Origin: Stigmatella aurantiaca
GTDB taxonomy: Bacteria; Myxococcota; Myxococcia; Myxococcales; Myxococcaceae
Length of the DNA: 64,000 nucleotides
Assembly (NCBI RefSeq): GCF_900109545.1
Contig: NZ_FOAP01000001.1
Coordinates: 124,001 to 188,000, forward strand
Reading direction: 5' to 3'
Shown here: positions 45,063 through 54,513 of the stretch, piece by piece
How positions within the stretch are numbered: position 1 is the stretch's first letter
How the letters are laid out: each line of letters begins with the position of its first letter
The notes under the pieces: generated by a model
What the model was told of the DNA's origin: nothing
Database searches by the model: none
What the model saw: only the letters and a program-made list of their open reading frames with translations
Translations under genes and position numbers: made by a program

Positions 45063-46070
45063 ATGCGCAGCAGCGTCATCGGCTCTGGCTCCTTTGGTAC
45101 GGCGCTCGCCAACTCCCTGGCGGTGACGTGTGACGAGGTCCGCCTGTGGGGGCGTGACGAGGCGCTCGCCGCCAGCATCAACACCCGGCACGAGAACCCC
45201 ACGTACCTGCCGGGCATCCCGCTGTCCCCCCGGGTGCGCGCCACGCTGGACTTGAAGGAGGCGCTGGAGGGCGCGGAGCTGGTCATCCTGGCCACGCCCA
45301 GCCAGGCCACGCGGGACATCATCTCCCGGGCGGTGGACTTCCTACCGCGCCACGTGCCGCTGCTCACGGTGGCCAAGGGCATCGAGAACGAGACGCTGCT
45401 GACGATGACGGAGCTGCTGGAGGACTGCCTGCCGGAGGAGTTCCATCCTTATATCGCCGTGCTGTCGGGCCCCAGCTTCGCGCGGGAGCTGGCGCTGCGC
45501 AGCCCCACGGTGGTGACCATCGCCTCGCACTGGGAGAAGGTGGCGGCGCGGTGCCAGAAGATGCTCCAGACGGAGACGTTCCGCTCCTACACCTCCAATG
45601 ACGTGGTGGGGGTGCAGTACGGCGGGGCGCTGAAGAACGTCATCGCCATCGCGGCGGGCATCGCGGACGGGCTGGGCATGGGCCACAACGCGCGGGCGGC
45701 CATCATCACCCGGGGGCTGGCGGAAATCACCCGGCTGGCGGTGCGCAAGGGCGGCAACCCGCTGACGCTCTCGGGGCTGTCGGGGATGGGGGACCTGGTG
45801 CTCACGTGCACGGGCGAGCTGAGCCGCAACCGCCGCGTGGGCATGGAGCTGGGCAAGGGGCGGCCGCTGGCGGACATCCTCGGGGACATGAAGCAGGTGG
45901 CCGAGGGGGTGAAGACGGCCAAGAGCGCCCAGGACCTGGCCGTGAAGCTGGGGGTGGAGCTGCCCATCTGCCAGCAGGTCTACGCCATCTCCCACGAGGG
46001 CAAGAGCGCCAAGGCCGCGGTGGTGGAGCTGATGACCCGTCAGCCGAAGCCGGAGCTGGGCGGCGCCTGA
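45063..46070 (+). CDS. gpsA: Glycerol-3-phosphate dehydrogenase [NAD(P)+]
   Basis: GpsA makes sn-glycerol 3-phosphate from dihydroxyacetone phosphate for phospholipid synthesis. The 335-residue protein shows the dinucleotide motif GSGSFGTALANSLA at the start, GPSFAREL, and the catalytic Lys segment KNVIAIAAGIADGLGMGHNA followed by ITRGLAEITRL. Length and motifs match the family. RBS-like GAGG lies upstream of the ATG. Confidence 0.97.
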   Translation: MRSSVIGSGSFGTALANSLAVTCDEVRLWGRDEALAASINTRHENPTYLPGIPLSPRVRATLDLKEALEGAELVILATPSQATRDIISRAVDFLPRHVPLLTVAKGIENETLLTMTELLEDCLPEEFHPYIAVLSGPSFARELALRSPTVVTIASHWEKVAARCQKMLQTETFRSYTSNDVVGVQYGGALKNVIAIAAGIADGLGMGHNARAAIITRGLAEITRLAVRKGGNPLTLSGLSGMGDLVLTCTGELSRNRRVGMELGKGRPLADILGDMKQVAEGVKTAKSAQDLAVKLGVELPICQQVYAISHEGKSAKAAVVELMTRQPKPELGGA

Positions 46071-46095
46071 GCCCGGGAGGCCCGGGGCAGGGCGC

Positions 46096-46554
46096 TCAGT
46101 AGCGCGCGTCCTTCCGGTCGTTGCCGGTGCCCCGGACGCGCCACACCATCATCCGGTTGGAGCTCATGTAGGAGCTGATCATCCCCTCCTGCTGCATCTG
46201 CTCCAGGAGCTTCATGGTCTTGAGGCGCTCCAGGCCAATGGCGCGGGCGAGCACGTCGCCGGGCAGGCCACTGAGGTTGCTGCGCAGCTCGTTGACGATG
46301 GCGCGCTTGAACTCGTTCTTGGTCAAGCCGTCCATGTCCTGGCTGCGCCAGGCCTGGATGATGCCGATGATGACCAGCCCCAGCGCGAGCAGGCCCAGCG
46401 CGGGGTAGATGATGTGGCTGTTCTGCTCTAGCAGCTCGAAGTACTTCGGCGCCATGGAGGACGCGGGCCGGACGTACTGCGGCCGGTTGTCCTGGCCGGG
46501 CAGGCCTTCGATCTGCGTCAGGTGGAGGAAGAAATAGAAGAGCAGCGTGAGCAC
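46096..46554 (-). CDS. Small membrane protein with possible winged-helix C-terminus
   Basis: A 152-residue protein with a hydrophobic N-terminus (LTLLFYFFLHLT), a clear membrane helix (IIYPALGLLALGLVIIGIIQAW, about residues 48-69) and a cytoplasmic C-terminal part (GDVLARAIGLERLKTMKLLEQM then QQEGMISSYMSSNRMMVWRV) that reads like a winged helix: helix-turn-helix followed by a beta hairpin. The start is GTG at 46554 without a visible ribosome binding site; ATG 46455 is an alternative that would drop the N-terminal hydrophobic part. Family not recognised. Confidence 0.68.
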   Translation of the reverse strand: MLTLLFYFFLHLTQIEGLPGQDNRPQYVRPASSMAPKYFELLEQNSHIIYPALGLLALGLVIIGIIQAWRSQDMDGLTKNEFKRAIVNELRSNLSGLPGDVLARAIGLERLKTMKLLEQMQQEGMISSYMSSNRMMVWRVRGTGNDRKDARY

Positions 46555-46674
46555 GGGGGCGAATCTAGAAAAGCCTGGGGCCGGACACCACCCCTGCCAG
46601 CCGCTCTCCTGCTCGCCCGCCGCGAGGTGCCGGAAAGGGAAGGGGGCCGCAGGTTGCGGGAAGAGGAGGTCCCC

Positions 46675-47100
46675 ATGCTCACCCTGTTGCTGCTGGAGCT
46701 GCTCATGACCGCTCCCCTGACGGTGGAAGGCCCCGGGGTGCCCGAAGGTGTCGAGACCCTCGACGGGCTGCGGTGGAAGCAGCGGGTGCTGCTGCTGTTC
46801 CCCGGGGAGCCGGGCGGAGCGTGGCAGGCCCAGCTTCAGGGCTTGGAGCGGGCCCGGCCGGAGCTCGCCGAGCGGGACGTGCTCGTGCTCATCGTGGGAG
46901 CGAAAGAAGGGAAGGACGCCCGCCTCCCCGACGAGCGCGAGGCGCGGGCGCGCTGGAAGGTGGCGCCCGGGAAGGGGGCCGCGGTGCTCATCGGCAAGGA
47001 TGGGGGCGAGAAGTGGCGCTCGCCCCTGCCCGCCCCCTGGGAGGAGATGTTCTCCGTGATTGACGCCATGCCCATGCGGAAGCAGGAGCAGGGCGGGTAA
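46675..47100 (+). CDS. DUF4174-like protein
   Basis: A short hydrophobic N-terminus (LTLLLLELLMTA) suggests export. The rest has the layout of DUF4174: RVLLLFPGEPGG, ERDVLVLIVG, and GKDGGEKWRSPLP followed by EMFSVIDAMPMRKQE, which is the family's conserved end. Function is unknown. AAGAGGAGG precedes the ATG at good spacing. Confidence 0.82.
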   Translation: MLTLLLLELLMTAPLTVEGPGVPEGVETLDGLRWKQRVLLLFPGEPGGAWQAQLQGLERARPELAERDVLVLIVGAKEGKDARLPDEREARARWKVAPGKGAAVLIGKDGGEKWRSPLPAPWEEMFSVIDAMPMRKQEQGG

Positions 47101-47103
47101 GGC

Positions 47104-48756
<1,653 letters not shown>

Positions 48757-48914
48757 CGATTCACTCTCCCGTGCGGGTGTGGATAGATGCCCGCGGCCGT
48801 CCTCTCCTGACAGTCTAGGGTCTGGCCCGCCCAGTTTCACGGCCTTGCGTGCTTCCGGGTGGGCCAGTGGAAACACCTGAGGGGCGGGCCCTCTTCCGGC
48901 TTAATCTAGGAGCC

Positions 48915-50054
48915 GTGAGTGACTCGGGACGAGACGGGGTGCGCGCCGCCCGGCGCGTGGTGGTGAAGATCGGCACGAACGCGCTGACGAACGCCACGGG
49001 GCGCTTCAACCGCGCCCACTTCGAGGCGCTGAGCGAGGACCTGCTCTGGGCGGCGAAGGACCGGGAGCTGGTGGTGGTCTCCAGTGGCGCCATCGCCCTG
49101 GGGGTGGAGCGGCTGGGGCTTCCAGCCCGGCCCAAGGATATTCCCGGCAAACAGGCCTGCGCGGCCGTGGGCCAGAGCCGCCTGATGCAGGCCTATGAGG
49201 AGGCCTTCGGCCGGGCCGACAAGCGCGTGGCGCAGATTCTTCTGACGCACGAGGACGTGCAGGACCGGCGGCGCTACCTCAACGTGAAGCACGCCCTGGA
49301 CCGGTTGCTGGAGGCCGGGGTGGTGCCCGTCATCAACGAGAACGACACCGTCTCGGTGGACGAGCTGAAGTTCGGCGACAACGACACGCTGGCGAGCCTC
49401 GTGGCCGGTGTCGTCGAAGCCGAGGTGCTGGTGGTGCTCTCGGACGTGGAGGGGCTCTACACGGCCGACCCGCGCAAGGACGCCGGGGCCCGGCTGCTGG
49501 CGCAGGTGGACGCGGTGACGCCGGAGCTGCTGGCGCTGGCGGGCGGCAGTGGCTCGACGGTGGGCACCGGGGGCATGTCCACCAAGGTCCGGGCCGCCGC
49601 CCGGGCCTCCGAGCGGGGCATCCGCTGTGTCATCACCTCCGGCGCCGTCCCGGGGCGCCTCCGGGCAGTGCTGGCGGGGGAGTCCGTGGGCACCCTCTTC
49701 GAGGCCGCCTCCAGCCGCCGCAGCGCCCGCACGGCGTGGATCGCCCATGCCCTGCGGCCCAAGGGGCGGCTCGTCGTGGATGCCGGGGCCCGGGATGCCA
49801 TCGTCGGAAGCAAGCGCAGTCTCCTTCCCTCGGGCATCAAGCAGGTGGAAGGGGACTTTGGCCGGGGAGACCCGGTGGACCTGGTGGACGAGCAGGGCAC
49901 GCCGTTCGCCAGGGGGCTCAGCGCCTACGAGGGCAGCGAGCTGCGCCGCATCGCGGGCCACAAGAGCACGGAGATCGAGTCCCTGCTGGGCTACCGCTAC
50001 CTCGATGAGGCGGTGCACCGGGACGATCTGGCGGTGCTGCAGACCCTGGCGTGA
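48915..50054 (+). CDS. proB: Glutamate 5-kinase
   Basis: ProB phosphorylates glutamate in the first step of proline synthesis. Kinase motifs are VVKIGTNALT, SSGAIALG, ENDTVSVDELKFGDND and GGMSTKVRAA. A C-terminal PUA domain follows (about residues 285-370, GRLVVDAGARDAIVG). No proA lies beside it. GTG start at 48915 has AGGAG only 2 bases upstream, which is tight; no better start is visible before the conserved VRAARRVVVKIG. Confidence 0.96.
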   Translation: MSDSGRDGVRAARRVVVKIGTNALTNATGRFNRAHFEALSEDLLWAAKDRELVVVSSGAIALGVERLGLPARPKDIPGKQACAAVGQSRLMQAYEEAFGRADKRVAQILLTHEDVQDRRRYLNVKHALDRLLEAGVVPVINENDTVSVDELKFGDNDTLASLVAGVVEAEVLVVLSDVEGLYTADPRKDAGARLLAQVDAVTPELLALAGGSGSTVGTGGMSTKVRAAARASERGIRCVITSGAVPGRLRAVLAGESVGTLFEAASSRRSARTAWIAHALRPKGRLVVDAGARDAIVGSKRSLLPSGIKQVEGDFGRGDPVDLVDEQGTPFARGLSAYEGSELRRIAGHKSTEIESLLGYRYLDEAVHRDDLAVLQTLA

Positions 50055-50124
50055 CAGGCTGACAGGGGCATTTTGCCAGGGCGGGCGCCGCAGGGTGCCC
50101 GGCTCCGGGGGCCTAAACGGGGAC

Positions 50125-50589
50125 TCAGATGGGCCGGGCGGTGATGGTGCCCTCGGACTCCGAGAGGTTCATCATCGCCCGGAACTCGGGGGAATCCACC
50201 CGCATCAGGAGGAGGGACACCTCGAGCTCACCCGGCACGTTGCCCAGCTGGAGCTTCCGCTGCTGTCCGTGCAGGAGGGACAGGTCCGAGTGCCCGCGCA
50301 GCTCCGGCAGCGTCAGGTCCAGGGCCAGGCGGTAGGACTGCCCCTCGGGCATGGGCTTCAAGATGAGCTGGTAGTCCGAGTGCGGAGCGCCCGGCTTGCG
50401 GCGCTCGGCCCGGAGCGTGCGGCCCGTCTCCCCCAGCAGCTTGGGCTGGGCCACCAGCCGTCCCTCCCGCCGGACCTCCAGCGCGAAGTAGAGCGGCTCG
50501 GCTTCGGCGGGGGCGGGCGCCATGAAGCTGGTGAGCACGGCCAGGGCCAGTCCCGCGAAGACACTTCTGAGGAAGGAGGAGGTGTTCAC
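50125..50589 (-). CDS. Secreted protein of unknown function
   Basis: A Sec signal peptide (FLRSVFAGLALAVLTSFM) precedes a beta-rich domain of about 125 residues (PLYFALEVRREGRLVAQPKL, YRLALDLTLPELRGHSD, LEVSLLLMRVD). No family is recognised. Start is GTG 50589, since the signal peptide begins there; it is preceded by AGGGACC. The gene is divergent from the WYL pair. Confidence 0.7.
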   Translation of the reverse strand: MNTSSFLRSVFAGLALAVLTSFMAPAPAEAEPLYFALEVRREGRLVAQPKLLGETGRTLRAERRKPGAPHSDYQLILKPMPEGQSYRLALDLTLPELRGHSDLSLLHGQQRKLQLGNVPGELEVSLLLMRVDSPEFRAMMNLSESEGTITARPI

Positions 50590-50773
50590 GATGGGTCCCT
50601 GGCAGAGCAATCTTCGCGCCACGCTGGCCTGGCCGGGCGCCGGCCGGCCCTCTCTCCCCGAGAGGTTGGGGCCGCTTCACCTCAGGAATACCCCAGAAAT
50701 GCCCCGAGGGCGAGTCCCCCCCTGCTCTCTTGGCCGGAGCCCAAGTGTAAATAAATGGGCCACCTGGCATTAC

Positions 50774-50792
50774 CTGCTTGCCTGTTCAGGTG
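50774..50792. promoter_or_regulatory. CTG-N10-CAG element and CCTG-TT-CAGG palindrome
   Basis: CTG at 50774-50776 and CAG at 50787-50789 are separated by 10 bases, the spacing of LexA boxes, and CCTGTTCAGG (50781-50790) is a palindrome apart from the two central bases. Chance is a real alternative in GC-rich sequence. Confidence 0.3.
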
Positions 50793-50797
50793 TCGAT

Positions 50798-50819
50798 GGG
50801 TACCGATCCGGATGTACCC
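50798..50819. promoter_or_regulatory. GGGTAC/GTACCC palindrome upstream of WYL genes
   Basis: GGGTAC (50798-50803) and GTACCC (50814-50819) form inverted arms around CG plus the palindrome ATCCGGAT, 80 bases upstream of the first WYL gene. It could be the operator of an autoregulated regulator. Confidence 0.35.
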
Positions 50820-50898
50820 GCACCCCTCGTTTGTTTCCATGACCATGCCCGCCTTGACCCCGCGTGCCCCCATTCGCCATCGTCGCCGGCCTCCTGAC

Positions 50899-51921
50899 AT
50901 GGACCGTACGGAACGCCTACTCGATCTCGTCGCCTTGCTGCTCGACGCCCGCGAGCCCATCTCGTGGGCGGAGCTGCGCGAGCACTTCCCCGCGGACTAC
51001 GGCGGCATCTCGGACGATGCGGCCGAGCGCAAGTTCGAGCGCGACAAGGCGGAGCTGCTCGAGCTGGGGCTGCCGCTCGCCTACGTCCAGGGCGATGACG
51101 ACCGGAAGGACGGCTACCTCGTCGACCGGAGCGCCTACTACCTGCCCGAGGTGGACCTGACCAAGGAGGAGCTGGCGGTGCTGTACGCCGCGGGCAGCGC
51201 CTCGCTGGCCTCGGGTGCCTTCCCGGGCAGCGACGACCTGGCGCATGCGCTGCGCAAGATCGGCTTCTTCGCGGGGGATGCGCTGCCCACGCCCCGGGTC
51301 CGCATGGAGCTGGGCATGGCCCAGGGCGACGCGGAGCTGTCCTCCCGCCTGGAGCACCTCTGGGAGGCGTGCGCCGCGCACAAGTGGGTGCAGATCTCCT
51401 ACGCCTCGCCCAAGCAGCCCGTGGCCACCGACCGCAAGGTGGATCCGTACGGCCTGGCGCTGCGGCGGGGCGTCTGGACGCTCGTGGGCTACTGCCACCT
51501 GCGCCAGGGGCTGCGCACCTTCCACGTCCACCGCATCCGCGAGCTGAAGGTGAACCCCTCCAAGCCCCGCACGCCGGACTTCGAGGTGCCCGCGGAGTTC
51601 TCGCTCGACGCGCACGTGGCCTACTTCCCGTGGCAGCACCGCTTCCATGAGCCCATGGAGGTGACGCTGAGCCTGCGCGGGGATGCCGCCCAGCGCGTCT
51701 CGAGCCTCTTTCCGGGCGCCACGGTGGAGCCCGACGGCGAGCGGGTGCGGGCCCGGCTCGGGGTGACGTTCCTGGATGGGCTGCTGCGCTTCTGCCTGGC
51801 GCTCGGGCAGGACTGCCGGGTGGAGGCCCCCGAGGCCGCCGTCAACCGGGGGCATGAGATGGCCCGGCGCATCCTGGAGCGCCACGCTCCGTCCTCCGAC
51901 GAGAAGAAGGTGAGTGGATGA
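50899..51921 (+). CDS. WYL-domain transcriptional regulator (PafB-like)
   Basis: An N-terminal winged helix (TERLLDLVALLLDAREPISW, EDDAAERKFERDKAELLE) precedes a WYL domain (about residues 180-310): the conserved KWVQISYASPKQ, DPYGLALRRGVWTLVGYCHLR and HVHRIRELKV carrying the Trp/Tyr/Leu positions. The pair of consecutive WYL genes resembles PafB/PafC, which respond to DNA damage in actinobacteria, but that role is not established here. Start is ATG 50899; in-frame upstream ATGs at 50839/50845 have no better support. It overlaps the next gene by 4 bases. Confidence 0.87.
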   Translation: MDRTERLLDLVALLLDAREPISWAELREHFPADYGGISDDAAERKFERDKAELLELGLPLAYVQGDDDRKDGYLVDRSAYYLPEVDLTKEELAVLYAAGSASLASGAFPGSDDLAHALRKIGFFAGDALPTPRVRMELGMAQGDAELSSRLEHLWEACAAHKWVQISYASPKQPVATDRKVDPYGLALRRGVWTLVGYCHLRQGLRTFHVHRIRELKVNPSKPRTPDFEVPAEFSLDAHVAYFPWQHRFHEPMEVTLSLRGDAAQRVSSLFPGATVEPDGERVRARLGVTFLDGLLRFCLALGQDCRVEAPEAAVNRGHEMARRILERHAPSSDEKKVSG

Positions 51922-52841
51922 GCACCGTCCATGAGCGGCTCCGCCGCCTGCTGTTCCTCGTGCCTTACGTCTCCAAGCACCCCGGCGTCTCGGTGGACGA
52001 CCTGTCCAAGGCGCTCAACGTCAAGCGCGAGGACCTCCTGGTGGAGCTGGACCTGCTCACGTGCGTGGGCCGGCCGCCCTTCAACCCGGACGACTACGTG
52101 GACATCTACGTGGACAACGACCGGGTCTACGTGGATCTGGACCAGCGCCTGTCCCGGCCGCCCCGGCTGACCGCGGGCGAGGCCGCGGCCCTGGCCGCCG
52201 CGGCGGAGCTGCTGCGCCCGGCGGCGGGCGATGCGCTCGAGGGGGCCCTCCAGAAGCTGGAGCGCATCCTGCCGGCGGGCGCCCGCGAGCGCTACCGGGA
52301 GATGCACCGGAAGATCGACGCCTCCACCGACGCCCCGCAGTCCCTGGGGCCCCTGACCCGCGCCATCCTGGAGCGGCGGGAGGTGACGTTCGACTACGCC
52401 AGCCCGGGGCGGGTCTCGGAGCCGCGCAAGGTGCGGCCCTACGAGCTGCTGAGCCACCGGGGCCAGTGGTACCTCCAGGGCTACTGCCACACCCGGCAGG
52501 ACGCGCGGCTGTTCCGCCTGGACCGCATGGAGAACCTGGCGCTCACGGACATCCCCTTCCAGCCGCCCGCGGACGCGCGCGCCGCGGTGCCCAACCCCGC
52601 CCGCTCGGATGCAAGCGTCCGGGTGCGCTTCTCCAAGCTGGTGGCGCCGTACGTCCGGGAGCGCTTCGGCTCGGATGCCCGGCTGCTGGCCGATGGGGGC
52701 GTCGAGGTACGGGTGGCCGGGGACAGCGAGCGGTGGCTCACCCAGTGGGTCCTCTCGTTTGGAGGGGAGGCCGAGGTGCTGGAGCCCGCTTCCGCGCGCG
52801 CGGCCGTTGCCCGGGCTGCCCAGGCCTCGCTAGGATTCTAG
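51918..52841 (+). CDS. WYL-domain transcriptional regulator (PafC-like)
   Basis: The second of the pair, 307 residues, overlapping the first at ATGA. The N-terminal part (ERLRRLLFLVPYVSKHPGVS, VDDLSKALNVKREDLLVELD) is a helix-turn-helix-like domain, followed by an Ala-rich linker and a WYL domain (REVTFDYASPGRVSEPRKVR, YELLSHRGQWYLQGYCHTRQ, RLFRLDRMENLAL). The gene starts with ATG immediately; the tight coupling supports formation of a heteromeric regulator. Confidence 0.87.
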   Translation: MSTVHERLRRLLFLVPYVSKHPGVSVDDLSKALNVKREDLLVELDLLTCVGRPPFNPDDYVDIYVDNDRVYVDLDQRLSRPPRLTAGEAAALAAAAELLRPAAGDALEGALQKLERILPAGARERYREMHRKIDASTDAPQSLGPLTRAILERREVTFDYASPGRVSEPRKVRPYELLSHRGQWYLQGYCHTRQDARLFRLDRMENLALTDIPFQPPADARAAVPNPARSDASVRVRFSKLVAPYVRERFGSDARLLADGGVEVRVAGDSERWLTQWVLSFGGEAEVLEPASARAAVARAAQASLGF

Positions 52842-52848
52842 AGATTCC

Positions 52849-54438
52849 ATGGGCTTCCAGCTGAAGATTGCCGAGGGCAAGGACGCGGGCAAGGAGTTCC
52901 AGTTCGAGCACGAAGAGGTGCTGATCGGACGGACCCCCGAGTGCGACGTGGTCTTGTATGACGCGGGGATTTCCCGCAAGCACTGCCGCATCTTCAGTCT
53001 GGGAGAGCGCTACTTCGTCGAGGACATGGGCAGCTCCAACGGCACCAAGGTGAACGGGGCGCCCATCAAGAAGCAGCCGCTGTCGGACGGGGACCAGATC
53101 GGCCTGGGGCCGGTGGTGTTCTTCTTCGAGGCGCTCGCGTCGGACCCTGGCGAGGAGCCCAACACGGACGCGGGCGATGAGCCGCCCCAGGATGACCCCA
53201 GCACGCGCATCGTCTCCCTGGCGGAGGTCAAACAGCGCCGCGGCAAGCGCGAGGTGATGAAGCCCGAGGGCGAGGAGGCGCAGCCGGAGCGGCTGGACAA
53301 GATGCAGCGCTCGGCCACCCGGATGGGGATGCCCGCGATTCGCCCCTCTTCTCCCCGCGCCCCGGCGGGCGGCTCCCCGCGGGCCCTCGACCGGGCGGCT
53401 CCCTCGGCACCCACCCCTTCCCGCCGGGCCGGTGGCGCCGGGTCCGTGGAGCGGGCGGCGCCCGCGAGGGGGGCTGCGGCCGGGGCGGTGCTGTCCGCCG
53501 CGGAGCGGGCCCGCATCAAGCGGGCCTCCGGAAGCATCGCCGCCCAGCTGAAGATCTTCTGGATCGAAGCGGGCACCTGGACCCGCCGCGGCGTCATCGC
53601 CGGCATGGTGATGCTGGGGCTGGGCGTGGTGGGGCTGGCGTACTGGCTGGTGCTCGATTCGGGCCGCAATCCGAACGCGGGGGCCTCCGAGCCCATGGCC
53701 CTGACCGCCCAGCCCATCGAGGACTCGTTCGGCCTGGGGCCGGACGTGGCGTGGGAGCGGCCCGACCTGAAGTCCTTCACCTGGGAGTACACGGCCGCCA
53801 CGCGCGCGGTCGTCATCCTGCACTTCCAGGCGCAGGGCATCTCGCAGGGCGAGCTGGTGGTGACGGTGAACGGCCTGGACGTGGGGCAGGTGCCCGCGGA
53901 CACCCTGGCCAGCCGGGACCGCTCGCTGGAGATCATGATTCCCCCCAACGTCCTCAAGAAGGGGGAGATCAACCGCTTCACCTTCGACAACACGAAGAAC
54001 CCCCCGGGCGAGGACACCTGGCGCATCTGGAACGTGTGGGTGGAGAAGGCCCTGCTGCCCGAGCTGCCCCCGGATCAGCTCGTGCTGGAGGCGCGCAACG
54101 CCTATCAACGCGGCAAGCAGAACATCGACCGCGCGGACGTGGGCGCCCGCAACCGGTACCTGGCGTGGAAGTCCTTCCGCGAGGCGTGGCTGATGCTGGA
54201 GGCCCACCCCGAGCCCAAGCCGGACCTCTATTACGAGGCCCGCGACCGCATGGGGGATGCGCAGCAGGCGCTGGACCGCACCTGCTCCAAGCTCCTCTTG
54301 GAGGCGGAGGGCTACTACAACCAGCGCAACTACAAGGCGGCCAAGCACACGCTGGAGCACATCCGGGAGTACTTCCCGGAGTTCGACCAGCCCTGCGCCA
54401 TCAAGTCCGAAAACAAGCTGCTCGAATACGACTTGTAG
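52849..54438 (+). CDS. Membrane protein with N-terminal FHA domain
   Basis: The FHA domain (residues 20-95) has LIGRTPECDVVLYDAGISRK and MGSSNGTKVNG, the usual phosphothreonine-binding loops. A disordered linker (about 120-220, rich in P, A, R) leads to one membrane helix (about 248-270, VIAGMVMLGLGVVGLAYWLV) and then a periplasmic-type region with beta-strand-like character followed by TPR-like helices (QRNYKAAKHTLEHIREYFPE). It starts 7 bases after the second WYL gene and is probably in the same operon. Ligand phosphoprotein unknown. Confidence 0.86.
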   Translation: MGFQLKIAEGKDAGKEFQFEHEEVLIGRTPECDVVLYDAGISRKHCRIFSLGERYFVEDMGSSNGTKVNGAPIKKQPLSDGDQIGLGPVVFFFEALASDPGEEPNTDAGDEPPQDDPSTRIVSLAEVKQRRGKREVMKPEGEEAQPERLDKMQRSATRMGMPAIRPSSPRAPAGGSPRALDRAAPSAPTPSRRAGGAGSVERAAPARGAAAGAVLSAAERARIKRASGSIAAQLKIFWIEAGTWTRRGVIAGMVMLGLGVVGLAYWLVLDSGRNPNAGASEPMALTAQPIEDSFGLGPDVAWERPDLKSFTWEYTAATRAVVILHFQAQGISQGELVVTVNGLDVGQVPADTLASRDRSLEIMIPPNVLKKGEINRFTFDNTKNPPGEDTWRIWNVWVEKALLPELPPDQLVLEARNAYQRGKQNIDRADVGARNRYLAWKSFREAWLMLEAHPEPKPDLYYEARDRMGDAQQALDRTCSKLLLEAEGYYNQRNYKAAKHTLEHIREYFPEFDQPCAIKSENKLLEYDL

Positions 54439-54445
54439 TGAAGTG

Positions 54446-54467
54446 TCCCCCCGTGAACGCGGGGGGA
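54446..54467 (+). terminator. GC hairpin after the FHA gene
   Basis: TCCCCCCG (54446-54453) and CGGGGGGA (54460-54467) form an 8-base stem with loop TGAACG, 8 bases after the FHA stop. No T-run follows, so termination efficiency is uncertain. Confidence 0.45.
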
Positions 54468-54513
54468 GACCGAGGGTTGCCGGTTGGACGGACCGTCCTC
54501 ACCGTTGTCCTGT

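Larger units (their letters stand above)
50590..50898. other. 309-base non-coding gap between divergent genes
   Basis: The gap lies between the secreted-protein gene (minus) and the first WYL gene (plus) and should hold both promoters. It contains several short palindromes listed separately at 50774-50792 and 50798-50819. I see no RNA gene or other structure. Confidence 0.6.

Noticed and set aside
50774-50789. A LexA box (CTG-N10-CAG)
   Set aside because: Rejected as a confident LexA site: the inner bases are not AT-rich and this pattern is expected by chance often in GC-rich DNA. Kept only as a low-confidence palindrome.
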